From NCBI GenBank assembly GCA_963513935.1, contig OY740768.1, positions 67,878,231 through 67,942,230 of the forward strand: DNA of 64,000 bases. The letters run 5' to 3'. A model generated the notes under the pieces. That model worked only from the letters and a program-made list of their open reading frames with translations, searched no databases and was not told where the DNA came from. The stretch comes from Aphrophora alni (lineage: Eukaryota > Arthropoda > Insecta > Hemiptera > Aphrophoridae). The position numbers and the translations under genes are program-made. The stretch's first letter is position 1. Every line of letters begins with the position of its first letter. Shown in pieces: positions 48,081-60,900 of the stretch.

Positions 48081-48190
48081 TAGACCTAGGTAGTTGAATT
48101 CTTTGTTTGCGGCAAGACTCAAAGACAATGGCACATCCATCACTGCAGACAGGCCCTGTTCACGCTCTTCGTTGGGGCTCGACACTTCTA
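48055..48190 (-). other. Exon-like patch, possible cyclodeaminase-like segment
   Basis: Minus strand after a GTGATTAG acceptor-like site reads VSSPNEEREQGLSAVMDVPL then SLSLAANKEFNYLGLANFG. The VPLSLxxxAN pattern after a Glu-rich start resembles the cyclodeaminase half of formimidoyltransferase-cyclodeaminase. The likeness covers only about 35 residues and fades at the edge of the tandem array. It could be a lone exon, a relic, or chance. Confidence 0.22.
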
Positions 48191-49869
48191 ATCACATTAT
48201 GTCATTAATTTTACTACGCATAGTTCCAACATAATATAATAACGGTTAATTCAATTAACATCTTTATTTAATTTTTATTATTTTTAAGGAAATTGTAGAA
48301 ACTTTTTAAATAAGAATAAATTATATTACATAATAAAGGGGCAAACATTATTACATTATTTTAATTGATAGATTTCATTGAGCTATTTTTATTGGGAAAT
48401 ATTATTATTTTTTAAGGCAACAATCGTTTTTAGTTTGAATCTATCGTTGAAGGTTGACTGAAGTATTTTCATTAGAACTAAACAGCATTTTTCGAACTAG
48501 CTAAGTCCGCCATTTTGTCTTTATAATGGTCTTCTGTAAAAGTGCTTTTAATCATAAAAGATAAAACTGAATGAAAATAATCATTGTAATGATTTACTTT
48601 CGTAGCTGTACCCTTTTATTTCTCAACACCTGTCACTTATAACAGACATATAATATCAATGAAATCATTCGTTTGGAAGAAAAATATCTTCGAGCTAAGA
48701 ATACGTCATCGCTATTGCATATATAATAATTATAATTCTCATTGGAATTGAATCATACCATCTGTTTCTTGATATTTGTTGATTTAATTACCAATACATA
48801 AATAACTAGATAGTTAATAAATTAGCAGAATGGTCTAATATAATTGGCTTTAAAAAGTGTAAAACAACATAATCACTGTTTTTATTAAAAATGTAATTTC
48901 AATTATAATAAGCATGCATAAAAGGGCTATTATTAGTATTTCCTTTAAATACTTATAATTGTGATGAAATTGGTTTTAAGTCTCGTCTTGTGCACTATAT
49001 AATTAAACAAAGATATACTTATTATTGTAAGTTTCGACTTAAAATTATCTCAGTTTTTTATTCCCCTATTATTACACGGGAGTACCATCGCCCTCGACAA
49101 TTTGATGATAGCCTACGGTTAATAATAGGCCACAGAAACCCACTGTAAAACAGCCTAATTATCTATAATCATTACTCCAGCAGTTTTCACGAAATGAATC
49201 AAATCCGCTGCACGATCTCGACAATTGTCTGATTCTGTTTTTACTCGATTCCTTGTGAGTTTTTTTTCTTTATTTTTTTTTTATTTTTCCCGTTCAAGGC
49301 GTGTCTAGATATGATAATACCGGTCAATTATTTGGTGGCTAGATAATAAGGGAGTCCATGTAGGGGGGCGTAACAGCATCTCCGCTCCTATTGGTTAGAA
49401 CCCATGACGTCATTGACACTTTATTGCTTTTCTTATTGCTTATCGTTTTACTACACCAGATGGAAACCGATACAGTTTCAAATTACCGTCGACTGTATCT
49501 GGTTGGTTTCCAAATATCACGAGAAGATACAGAGATTTTTTTAGTTTTAATTATTTTATAAATACTTTTTTACACAACGGAATTCAGTGTTGATATTTAA
49601 AGATTTAATTTTATACGGTTTATTAATACAAAAATTTAGAATTAAACAGAGACAAGTAATATTGAAGGAAATATTATTTTTTAAAACATTTTTGCAACGT
49701 GAATTTATTTACTTGAAAATTTCGTCCTTTTAAACTAAGAAATTTTTTGACCGTAAATATAACACAAGAAGTCTAAATACCTGTAAAATAGAGTTTTGTG
49801 GTTGCCATTTTGTAACCATAAAAATGTAAATAAAAAATAGTTCGGTTTTTCAAAACGTTTCATTTGATG
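48191..49869. other. AT-rich spacer with a promoter-like patch
   Basis: No gene recognised. 49320-49470 is less AT-rich, with ATTGG (inverted CCAAT, 49390-49394) and a perfect TGACGTCA (49405-49412). No coding start follows that I can recognise. Confidence 0.45.
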
Positions 49870-50110
49870 TATAACTTCCCCAGGGGCTCTCACATAAAGT
49901 GAGTAAGGGCTTGTTAATTCCGAGAGTTCCTAGCTGGATCTACACATTTCTTCATCATGTTGTCTTGCCCTCTCTCTCAACTCTTTTTCTTGTCTTTCTT
50001 GACCAACTTTTGCTCTGTTCCGACCCTATTAGAGTATTCGAGGGCTTTATTGTTTTGCTCTTTTCTTCTTACATCATAAGGCGATGATGACAGAGAGGTT
50101 TTTCGCATTT
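49870..50110 (-). repeat. Dispersed ~235-bp repeat, copy B
   Basis: CCCCAGGGGCTCTCACATAA at one end, TTTCTTGACCAACTTTTGCT in the middle, CATAAGGCGATGATGACAGA then GAGGTTTTTCG at the other. Same orientation as copy A. Confidence 0.85.
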
Positions 50111-52125
50111 AAAATTTACGTATAACTCATTCGATCGTATTATTTAAAAATTGTTGAGTTCGGTATTTAAATTGTCCAAAAATCGGAGTTACAGGATTTG
50201 GGGTAATTTTTTGAAAAAAAGAAAAACACATAATTTTAAAAGTCTGTTAATGCTAAATCAAGATACAGATGAACGTAAAGTTTAAGATTTCACAAATATT
50301 AAATTGCTATTTTGAAATGACAGAGCAAAATGTCCTGTTCTCTATTCCTCTCTCTCCTCCCAAATCTTGATACGAGACAATTAATTTCTCAAGACAAATG
50401 GAATTTGATATATTTTTCATATAAACAAGTGTCATTGTATCTTAATGTATAAACACGTAAACGATGTCAATCTTAATTTTTTTTTAAATATTCGTAATAG
50501 TCTAAAACTATATATGAATATTACTATATATGAACTGTAATATGAACTCCTATATAAACACGTGAAGTGTTTCAACGACTTCTAATATTGGAAATAATTA
50601 TTCCATATATTCTTAGACAACGGATTAGACATTACTGCCCAATACACAAAATATTAAATGTTTCCTCTCCCATTCATCGGACACAAATCTTCCCAACATG
50701 TGGGTAGGTAAGGAACATCAACTGAATATTCTAAAGAATTTTAAAACTGACTTTGTAGAAAATAAAGGAGATGCTACAATTTTGTTGACAAGTTTCGACA
50801 GTTCAAAACATACCATTAAAGGATAATATTATATTCTTTTATGATACACTAAATGTCTGTTTAAAGTACAGATTGGGATTAGTTTATTATCTGTACAAAT
50901 TTCAAATTCGTATTATTTTTCCTGTATATGTGCAAAACCCTTGTATATTTATAATAAATTTTAAGTTTCTAGGTGGAGTGTTTGGTTTCAATTTCTGCCT
51001 GGTAGACGAACACACAATGCTGTGAAAACATAAGCTTCAACTAAAACCAGGAAACTGTAATAAACTATAAAATTGACGAAAATTCCTAAAATAAATGGTA
51101 TTTAATATAATGTAACAAATACAAAAGTCGTAAAAGTCTAGAAGTTATTTTAAATAGCTCTATGAAGGATTATAAATGAGAACATAAATAAAACTGTGTG
51201 AATAATTCATTTTCTACTTGTAAAGTACATTTCATCACATTAACACAGTATATCGTACATCATCCAAAATTTCTACGTATTTCATAAATGAGATTACACT
51301 GATCTAAAGTGAAACAACTCACGTTCGCTTTCTACGTGTATAATATACGTAACATAATGTGCAAATACATGCGCATATGTCTTAGTTTCTTTTTTTTAAA
51401 TAAATTCTTTAATCTTAAAAAATGGGCTTTAAATTTAACATGGGTACATTTAATGTATTTTGTTATAATGTATGTTCGAAGACACATTTACGATTTTTGA
51501 ATGTCTGTTTCATTAGACTACTCTCTCTTTCATTAAAAACTCCATGTTATACAAACATGTTTTTCTCACTGTAGGCTAATGGTTACAATCAACTGTATTG
51601 TGTTAGTTAAACTATATGAATAACATTGTTTGTGTATGTTTTATATAAAGATCATCTATTTTTTGGGTTGGTATTATTATATGCGCAATTAAAATTTAAA
51701 ACTATTTATTTAAATTAGTGCAATTTCTAGAAATACACACACAAACAAAAAACATACAAATATACAAACCTAGGCCTAAGTTATTTTAAATTCCCGTTCT
51801 TTGAAATTTTCTGTTAGATTTTTCTGAATTTTAACAGGTTTCAACAACATATAATAGGCATGCTGGATAAATAACATGGTATAAATAGAAAAAAATACAA
51901 ATTACATAGAGCTTTGCATAGACTAAATATGCCAAATAAATATTAATATATATTTTAAAGGTAGGCTAATAAACCTACTCAATTTTATAAATTTTATTAA
52001 ATAAGTTTTTATCGTTCATCTATGACTCCATCAAAAGAGGTTGAGTATGTTTTAAGTACTTGGTTCCTAAAATCCAAAATTTTCGAATTAAATTTAAATT
52101 TAATATTAATATCTTAATTGAATGA
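50111..52125. other. AT-rich spacer
   Basis: Nothing recognised. Confidence 0.6.
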
Positions 52126-52129
52126 AAAG

Positions 52130-52302
52130 TGCGGTATGCATACAGTATGGCCGGGAACGGAGTTTACTTTATGACAGCAGAATATGATATTAGAATTTGT
52201 AAAGGAGTTGAAATCACTATGCTCCTGTGTGCACGCCCCTTCATCCTGTACAACAGCGCTATGGCTAAATTCTCCGTTACGAAAACTTTGCGAACAGGTT
52301 AG
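52130..52302 (+). other. Possible chemoreceptor-like (odorant receptor) exon
   Basis: One plus frame is open for about 57 codons: VRYAYSMAGNGVYFMTAEYD, then MLLCARPFILYNSAMAKFSV and TKTLRTG, ending at a donor-like CAG|GTTAGG (about 52295). The arrangement (small-residue start, ARP, then FS-TKT before a splice donor) is reminiscent of the penultimate exon of insect odorant receptors, whose usual motif is RAQRP...LSLETF. The resemblance is loose. No following exon was confirmed. The opposite strand is also open. Confidence 0.25.
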
Positions 52303-52320
52303 GTTAGGTCGGGTTACGGT
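52298..52320 (+). repeat. Short TTAGG-type interstitial telomere-like repeat
   Basis: AGGTTAGGTTAGGTCGGGTT contains two to three units of the insect telomere motif TTAGG. It is too short to mean a former chromosome end. Confidence 0.6.
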
Positions 52321-53530
52321 ATTCAAGTAGACTAATTAATTATTTGAAATATAAAATCTAACTTAAACCGCTTACGGTGTTGGCGGTGGCTCCAATCACA
52401 AATATAATTTTACAATGAATCTCAATAACGATTGAAGATTCAGTTTATTTGTGATTTTACAACTGCTTTGTGACTTATAAATAACTCAAGGAAAATATAC
52501 TTTGTATGACTTTCAGTTTTTAGTCAGAGTGGTAATGTTCACAATTCATTACTTTTTTTATATTACTCCATACCGAAATTTTCTTTCATTTTTCTAATGT
52601 GAAATATTAGTTTGGGTTATTAAACTTCCTCCTTCAATTTGAATGTAGTGATTTATTTGTTTTATTACGAAAACTAGTGGCATTAAATAAAATAATAACA
52701 TATTTTTTAATAGAATTGTTCATGTTAAAATGGTGTTTCTTATTTTTCCACACAATCAAATTTTGTGGTATATAAATAATTATATTTATTTCACCAAAAC
52801 TTTAATATAATTATTACTAATACAAAACCAACTATAAATGAAATTTGAACAACATCAGTCCTACTTTTTCGAGAAATCAGCGTTGACGACCTCCGCAGTA
52901 TTCAACTGTTTGCGATTAAAAAAAGGGGGGGGGGGGAAATGGGGTAAAGTTTAGACTACAAATTACAAATATGAACTATAATATCAAATTAAGATAATCA
53001 TTTAAAATTGAAGAGTACAATCTTCTTCTTTTTTAATAGTAGTTTGATTAAATTTAGGCCTTCTTAAAAAAAAAGATACGGACACAGAAATATAAAATAA
53101 TCGAAACTGATCTATATTTATGTTTTAGTTTTATTTGGAACCACACAGAACACTACTTAATATATTATATTACCCTCCTCTGGATAATCTCATGTTTGGA
53201 GTAACAGTTTCAAAAAATTTAAGTTTGTATAGTAATAAGTAAACTCCAAATACGGAGTGAATTGGATATTTCGTTCTTTATGTATCATTCGGCAATATAA
53301 CAAAGAGAATTTGAAGAAAAATAAATAGATTTCAAATTGTTTGTCCTGTAACGATTTTAGAGTTCGACTGATCAATTGCAATGTATTTTTTGTTTTGGGA
53401 AAACTGTTAGAAATCATTTTTAGAATAAACATTTTGTAAAGGGAATTTAAAGAACATTATCATTACCATAACACTCAATAGTATTAGCTATGCCTTGACG
53501 CATATTATTAATTTAAATTTCCAATCTGGA
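52321..53530. other. AT-rich spacer
   Basis: Nothing recognised apart from a poly-G run near 52926. Confidence 0.55.
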
Positions 53531-53544
53531 GTTTTATTAGACAG

Positions 53545-54760
53545 TTTAAAGATAGCCCTTGTAGTCACTCTATACAAGACGGAAAACAAGTCCAAATAAT
53601 CGGCCCATTTCATTAGTTTCTGTTTTCGCTAAGAGTTAAAAAAAAAACAGTTATTGTTATTAAAGTTTCTTGATAAAGAAGTGTTTAGTGATATTCAGCA
53701 TGGTCTTAAAAAATGAGGAGAACTAATGATGCATTACTTAACTTTAACATTTTAGTAACGGGGAAAACGTTTGTCGGTTTTTTTGGATATTTCCAAAGCA
53801 TTTGATACTGTTGACCATAGGATCTTACTAAATTGTTTTTTGAACTTGCTGTATTAGAGGAGTGGGTAAGAATGGTTTCGTTAGTCATCTCTCTCAGAGA
53901 GAAAATGTTGTCTCGGGGTAGGAAATTATTTTAGTGAATGGGGAGTTGTTAAATCTAGGGCCTCTCGAGGAACAGTATAAGCAGCAATTATATCTTTAAT
54001 TTATATTATAGGTCTTTATAATGACAATATAGATTAATTTCTTTTGCTGATGATAAAGCTCTAATATATTCATCAAACCATTGGGTTGAATTGAAATTAA
54101 CAATGTACAGTAATGGGAATTTACAGGGTTAAAGTTATGGTTTGCTAAAAACTGTATGTTAGTTAGTGCAGGTAAAAAAAAATTCACTTATCCAGACAGA
54201 TAAATTGACTTTTTATCAAGTCACATATAAATATATAAACTGTATTAACCTGAATTCTGAATGTAAATTGAGTTGTTCTTTCATTAAAAGTTGAAATGGG
54301 GTCACGCAAATATTTTAAAGAAGAAGTTGGATAATGTGCTCAGAATTTTTATTTCTTTAGGAGTGTATCTCCGAACAATATACTGAGAAAACATTATTTT
54401 TCTTTTTCTCAGAGTAAGTGGATTACGGAATTATCTGTTGGGAAGCTGCATAGTATACAAATCTACATCAAATGCAAGTAATTCAAAAAGCTTTGTCCGT
54501 ATGATCCAAAATAAAAATTATAACCTTCTAAACCTCTCTTTCATTTTTTGATTATAATTCCTCTGATACATCTTTTTGTATATAAGGTCTTGAGTATATT
54601 TTATAAAAGAAATGTGTATTATCAATCAGAATTTAATCCATATTGATTTGTCACTTCGTTCTGGACATAAGTTTCCAATTCCTAGACAAATCTAACAAGT
54701 TTTATAAAATAATACTCCTACACAGTCCCGAAACTAGCCGAAGTAGACACCTTATTAGAC
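53545..54760 (+). pseudogene. LINE (CR1/Jockey group) reverse transcriptase relic
   Basis: 5'-truncated retrotransposon copy. Blocks: LYKTENKSK, TNDALLNFNI, LDISKAFDTVDHRILLN (motif A, about 53785-53835), ISFADDKALIYSSNH (motif C, FADD at about 54043-54054), VELKLTMYS, LWFAKNCMLVSAGKKKF, then in other frames YGIICWEAA, QVIQKALSVMIQNK, LSLRSGHKFPIPRQ and YSYTVPKLAEVDTLLD. Many frame changes and stops, so it is older than the element at 34.6-36.5 kb, to which it is related. It continues into a simple repeat and a 3' UTR to about 55520. Confidence 0.88.
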
Positions 54761-54963
54761 TTTTATACTTAATTTGATAACATCCAGGGTGGATATGTAG
54801 TTGTTTGTATGTAGCTATGGATAAGTACGTGTGTATTTGTGTATCTATGCATGTATGTGTATATACGTATATGTATATATGTGTATGTATTTGTATATAA
54901 TTTGTGTGTTTGTAAGTAAAAGTGAGAGTGCGAGAGTAGTCTAGGTATGTATGTGTATACCAG

Positions 54964-55021
<58 letters not shown>

Positions 55022-55520
55022 CGCGTTGGGTATGTGTATAAATATGGATATTTATATTATATATGTATATGTAGGTATTTAATGTAATATTTCTTGTCAT
55101 ATTTTTTGCCAACTACTATCAAGTAAGCGGGTTTTATGGTATTGTCTTTACAGTAGGAAAGCCACAATTTATTGGATGTGATGTTTTCTTTTCTTTGGTT
55201 TTTGGATAATGAGCGTTTTCTTTTAATGTTGTTTTATATAATTAAATTAAATATTTGAATTCTCTCTGCTACGCAAACCTCCAAAAAAACTTTCTTGTTA
55301 ATTTAGTTATTGAATGTAGTTTTAAGTACTTTTAAATGATGGTAACCCTCAAAACAGGTTTTTCTATTGAGGGTACCTAATTTTTTCCTCTGTTTAGTTC
55401 CTTTATTATTTTTTTCTTCAGTGTTAGTATGTTAATGATTTGTTTAGTGTAATATTAAATTTTGTATAATATTATATTTATTATGATATTGTAAAAACGG
55501 GAAAATATATTAAATTTAAA
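54761..55520 (+). other. LINE 3' UTR with embedded simple repeats
   Basis: After the coding relic come TATG/TG-rich repeats (54825-55020, with (TA)n then (TG)n at 54963-55018), then a tail ending TGTAAAAACGGGAAAATATA before TTAAATTTAAA. This is like the short AT-rich 3' end of CR1/Jockey-type elements. Confidence 0.55.
54963..55018. repeat. (TA)n(TG)n microsatellite
   Basis: About 10 TA units followed by about 18 TG units. Confidence 0.97.
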
Positions 55521-57770
55521 CAATAGATGTAGACTAGAGGAGGTGAAGTTGGATTTCGTTTTGAAGTGAATTTCTTCCATCAAAGAATTCCTTTTTACAA
55601 GTTAAATAGTTTAATAAATTCACGAAATAAAAATTTAATGTAAAACATTTTTGATAATTTATAAGAAAGAAAGAAAACTTGATAATAATCTTCCAGTTCC
55701 TGCAATAAAATTATCAGCGGCTTGTTATGAAAATAATTAGCTGTTATAATATTTAGTAATCTGAATAACTACCATAGGTTTATACAATGTTATTTAAATG
55801 AAATTTTTGAGATTTATTCTTTAAATATATCTCTATATAAATTATTATCCAAATATGAAAAAATATAGTATTTTTATCTCATACTAGTTTATATCCCATT
55901 TTAACAGTTATAGTTTATATAATGCTAATTTCAAACATCTAACACTTAATTTCTTTTACACAAAAACTTACTTTAAACTATTATTTATTTGCATGGAATT
56001 ACAATGTTCGTTCACATTGCAGAGAACGAGATCCGTTTAAAAGCAATATGTCAAACATAGTTTTTGGGTCGTTTTTAGTAGACATATACGGTTAGATATT
56101 TTTGGTAAAGCTACTTTTTTGGAATATAAGTTACTCAAAGAAACAGATGCCTTGAATAAAAGAGGTGTACCCCATTCTTGAAATGAAATAGTTTCAAAAC
56201 AGCATCTAATGAAATCTACAAACGGGTTTTTCTCGAACTAATGATTTCTTGGCCAAGTCACAAAATAACACAAATGACTTCAACATTCTTTTGAAAAGAA
56301 TTATTTCAAATTAAGACCAACTGTTCATTATTACATAGGCAATGGAAATAATCAATCCGAATGCTTTTTTATTAAGGTAATAAAACTCTTTCGGATTTCA
56401 AAATCTTTGATGTAATGGTAACATGGAATGCAATTTTCTAAAGGTTTTTATATTAAAAATCAACATTTCTAGTTAAATTAAATTGAACGCTGTATAAATT
56501 CCAACAATTCCTAATTCATTTTAATATTTTCATGACTTTTGAGTTACCTGTGGGCATATATTTAAGACACTTGTTTAATATAATTTAACAGAAAAGTTTA
56601 CATTCACCATACTGTTTTAACTCCTTTTATCATAAAAGAGTATATTACGTAGAACCCAAGTGTTCCCCCTCTCTTTCAGGACATTAAAGGCGATAGTTCT
56701 ATCTGTAGATATAGGCTAATATTGAAACCCTACTGCAGTAATTCATATATTTCTATGTGCTATGATGTTTCCCATTCGCATTAGACTTACAGACATAATG
56801 TATAGAATTTTATACAAAAGAACACAATGTATAAAGAAAGTTAGAAAAGTATAGAAATAGTTTCATAACTTTCAAAAGAATAAATTCAGAAAGAAAAATG
56901 TTGGTTACACTTAATAAAATATAACTATCTTTTTATTTACAGTTCAATTTCGCAAGCCCAAAAAGAAATTACGTGTATGTCAAAATGTGAAATTAAATCC
57001 TACATTTTAAATTGCATTCTACATTATATTCTAGGTGCTTTGTAATATATACAATTGGTTACGAGAATTATACAATATACAATAGGTTAAAAGTTGTCGA
57101 AATTATAGAATTTTCAGTTCTACATCAAAAACTAGGTTTCTAATAAAAACATTAAAGAATAAAGTAGCACTAAAATCATTAGGTAAATACATATAATCTG
57201 GCTAGACATTATAAATTTAAATTGTCTTTGTGACGTCTGGCTGTCAATCCTGAAAATGACAATAATTGCAGCTGAATTAGTTCAATTTATATAGTGGTTT
57301 TTAGAACTATTTTACATTTTCATTTTTTGGCTAGAAGCTTAGTTTTGGAAATTCTGTAATTCAACAACTTTTGAAAGCCACTATCTTATAAGCGGTTCTA
57401 TACTTTAAAAGCGTAGCAGGAATAAAATTTGATTTTAAATTGAATCTTACAATAAAAGTATAATAATATTACATTTGTACACCATCGGGGGAATGGCACT
57501 TTTTGGACTTGTGATATTAAGCTATCTATATCCTAAAAGGTATTAAATTGAACCAAAGTGTAGCCCAATTCTTTTTCTATTGTTATTCGTTCAAAGATTG
57601 TCCATATTTGTCTAACACACTGTATAGTATACTCGTATATGTTACCGGTAATGTATTAAATTAGGTATTGTATACAATGTTTAGGAATTATATAAATTGC
57701 CTAAAGTTGGCAGGCAAAGTGTGAAATCACGTGTATTTCATACTCTGTCTAGACATTCCATAGAATACCC
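55521..57770. other. AT-rich spacer
   Basis: Nothing recognised. Confidence 0.6.
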
Positions 57771-57776
57771 GCCGCA

Positions 57777-57922
57777 GATTGGCGTAAGAGAATAGAGATT
57801 TTGGTCATGATCATTTATATACACAGCATCACATAAAAAAGCGGCCATTGATTGGCCTATCAGAAGAGAGAGTGTGGTCATGTTTATTTATATGTACAGA
57901 ATCACACACCAACCGAGACCAG
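57777..57922 (+). repeat. Two-copy tandem duplication, 73-bp unit
   Basis: Units start at GATTGGC (57777 and 57850) and share AGAGA(G/A)...TGGTCATG, TTTATAT and ACAG(C/A)ATCACA. Each unit carries an inverted CCAAT (ATTGG). A TATATAA follows at about 57983 and a small stem TTCGGC/GCCGAA lies between, so the block is promoter-like by motif only. Confidence 0.65.
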
Positions 57923-60900
57923 TGACAAAGATTGACACATCCGGTTGGATAGTTCGGCCTTGCCGAAAAGGTCGTAAGCCTGGTCTATATAACCTTAAAT
58001 GTTATGAATACTCTCAACATTTTGGAAAGAAATATTTTATGAATAATATCTGAAGAACCAATACAAATGAAGAAATTGATAAGGTAATCAGGAGAAAAAC
58101 TCAGTCAGAAATATGAAATAAGTATTTGGATGGTTGGGCCAAGTGGACTACGGACTACATGGAAGCGCAAAGAGTATTTAAATCAGTTATAAAGTGTGTC
58201 AGTAAAGTCCCCCCATCCCAACACCTTAACTTTTGTATGAACTTATATATTGCCAAACCCTTTTGTGAAATTGCTACTAAATAATAATAGTCGGACAATT
58301 TAAAATGACAGCATTTTGAGACGATTTTACGGTAGTTCTTCTTTACTTTAGACTCAATTTGTGCAACTTAGCGAACAACACATGGTATATCAAAGGTCAA
58401 TATCGGCAATAGAGCGGATATATAAAATAATTATTTGAAAAAATCGTGGTAGGACAGCGTGTTAACGTATTAGGTTATAATTAATTAGATTAAAATAACG
58501 TTAAATTATAAACACCGAACGAATCGGAAAAAAAATCTCCTTTATAAACTGTAGGATACACTTACACTTGATGTATTCCGAGAATATTTTATTATCTTCA
58601 AAATTTAAGGAAGTCGATTGATCCACTTTCGCAGGGTCAAGGAATGAATTCTCGAATTAATTTGTCCATTGTTTAAATTCAGGTCTAAACTAGAGTTTAT
58701 GTGCTTGAATTTACAAACAATACTTCTATAGCTGAATTGTCAACCAACCCTCATAAACAACAGAGCTTTAGTTAGTCTCTTTTCTCTGGTTTTTCTTCCT
58801 CCTTTCTGATTAAATAATAAAAACAATGTCGAGATGAAGACTTTAGAAACGAGTCAGGATATCTTTATTTAGGTCTTGTTTCGCATTTAATTTTACGGCT
58901 TCTGTTGGGTAAAAAAGTTTCCAATTTATTATGTCGACTATGTCCATTTACTTTTTAGAAACGGTTGCTAGTGCGATTAACACGATTAAAATAGAATCAT
59001 TTATTGAAATCTGCTTTGAAATTGCTTAGCAAGAATCGTAACTATTCTCGCTCTCTGTCTCTCTCCATGCGTTTCTCTCTTACAATTTAAACTGTTGTGC
59101 CTCGTTGACTTTTTCTGCTTAGTATAATGGCAAATTTTCATTATTTCTGATTAAATCCTATAAACTATCCCATTCACTTTTCATTTTGTTTGTTTAGTTA
59201 ATACCGCAGAAATATAAAGTAAATTATTTCATAAATAATATTTGAAATGTAAATAGATTATTTTTCAGAAATCATTTTAAATATTGACAATCTGTGTAAT
59301 TAATATGAACAATTTGTTTCCATTTTATTCCATGCCCATATATCTACATTTATGTTAAAATCTATTCTCAATTTTAAAATTAAGACCTAAAATTTCTAAG
59401 TTATTAGGGGGGGGGGCGAAACTTATGTATAAAGTTTTAATTACTTCATTATTTGTGTATGGAGGTGGTGAAATTAATTTTCGTAAAAATATCACAGGAA
59501 GTCCAAAATAAGGAGGAGACAACTAAGATTGTTGGTCAAGAAATCAGATTTTTCGTCCCAAAATGGGGTTACATTCTCTTGAAACTTTTGTGTGTCAAAT
59601 GGTCATTTTATAAAGAGGATAAAGTGATACAACCTACTTCAAACTACCAAGACATTAAAATTCTAATTTATTGTAATTCCGATATTTTGTGAATGTATGT
59701 TAGAGAAAAAAAGCAATTTATCATTTCATTCCTTGCAGTACTTTTAACTTGTTAACTTGTTTTAACTTGATTCTGGACGTGTAATTTAACGCAGAAACCT
59801 CCGGTCTTTTGGTGGTATAAGTAAACAACGATAAAATATTTCTGTTCATTTTATAGAGTTTGTCAAAAAGAAGAAAAGAATGCCTGTATAGTAAAGTTGC
59901 TTTTGATCTGACTTGTTCAGGCTTCCTCAAACCAGTGAACATATATATTGTAGGTGTTGTTTGAGAAAGTATGACATAATTATGTTCTTGAATACTATCA
60001 TTATAGGCTATTATTAATTAATTATAATAAAATAATGTGTTGATTTTCATTAACATTTATCAACACTTAATATTTCAATAGATTAGGTTTTTAGATTATT
60101 GGAATATTTGATAACGTTTATTTCCCTAAATAAGTATTGTTTTGAAATGCCATCATTTGTTCCCATTCAAATTTCCAGCGTTTTAATTGAGCCATAACCT
60201 ATAGATACACAACTATTCTGTAAAGATAGGAGTCCTTACTCATAGACAAAATAAAATTCTAAATCAGCTTCCTAAAACCACTGCCTGTTTGTTAACATTT
60301 ATTTTGTCGTGAAAAAAAAGGAAAAGGAAAAGGAAAAAAAAAAGAAAAAAAAAGCTGAAATTATTTAAAGGTACGCTTTCTACGTCAAAGAAGTTTTTAA
60401 ATTTGTCACGTTTAAAAATCAATTACAAAAATTAAAATATTGAAAATGTGGATTCCATACATAGAATCGTGACGCTGAGTACAACCCCACAACCAATTTC
60501 TAGTGCTAGAGTATTTGTATTTTACACGCATAAATAATAATAACTTCTTTGTTTTAATAAAAGAAATTTAATAAAAAGTTTAATTGTAATATATTTTTGT
60601 TTTACAAAATTTGTCAATAGCTGTTTTTTAAAAAAAAGTTATATGTAGTTTATTTGAATACAAAGTAAAGTGTTAGAAATGATACGGAAGTCTCATAGTA
60701 CTTTACGTAGTTTTCTCAGCATATTAAATGAACATATGGTTCGTTTTTTTGTTTAAGTCTAATCGTTAGGGTTACTTTAAAAATAAAAGATCAGAATGGT
60801 TCAATTAATTTTGTATCATGTGTGGTACAATAAAATATTGAATAAAATATGTGTGTATTATATTCAATAAAATATGACCATTTTAAGTATTTATCATTTT

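Noticed and set aside
52298..52320. TTAGG units as a former telomere or fusion point
   Set aside because: Only two to three units, too short for that reading.
54702..55112. 136-codon minus-strand frame rich in Thr-His and Ile-Tyr
   Set aside because: Produced by TG and TA simple repeats in the LINE 3' region.
58190..58220. GTGTGTCAGTAAAGTCCCC as a mariner terminal repeat
   Set aside because: No matching inverted partner or transposase nearby, so only noted.
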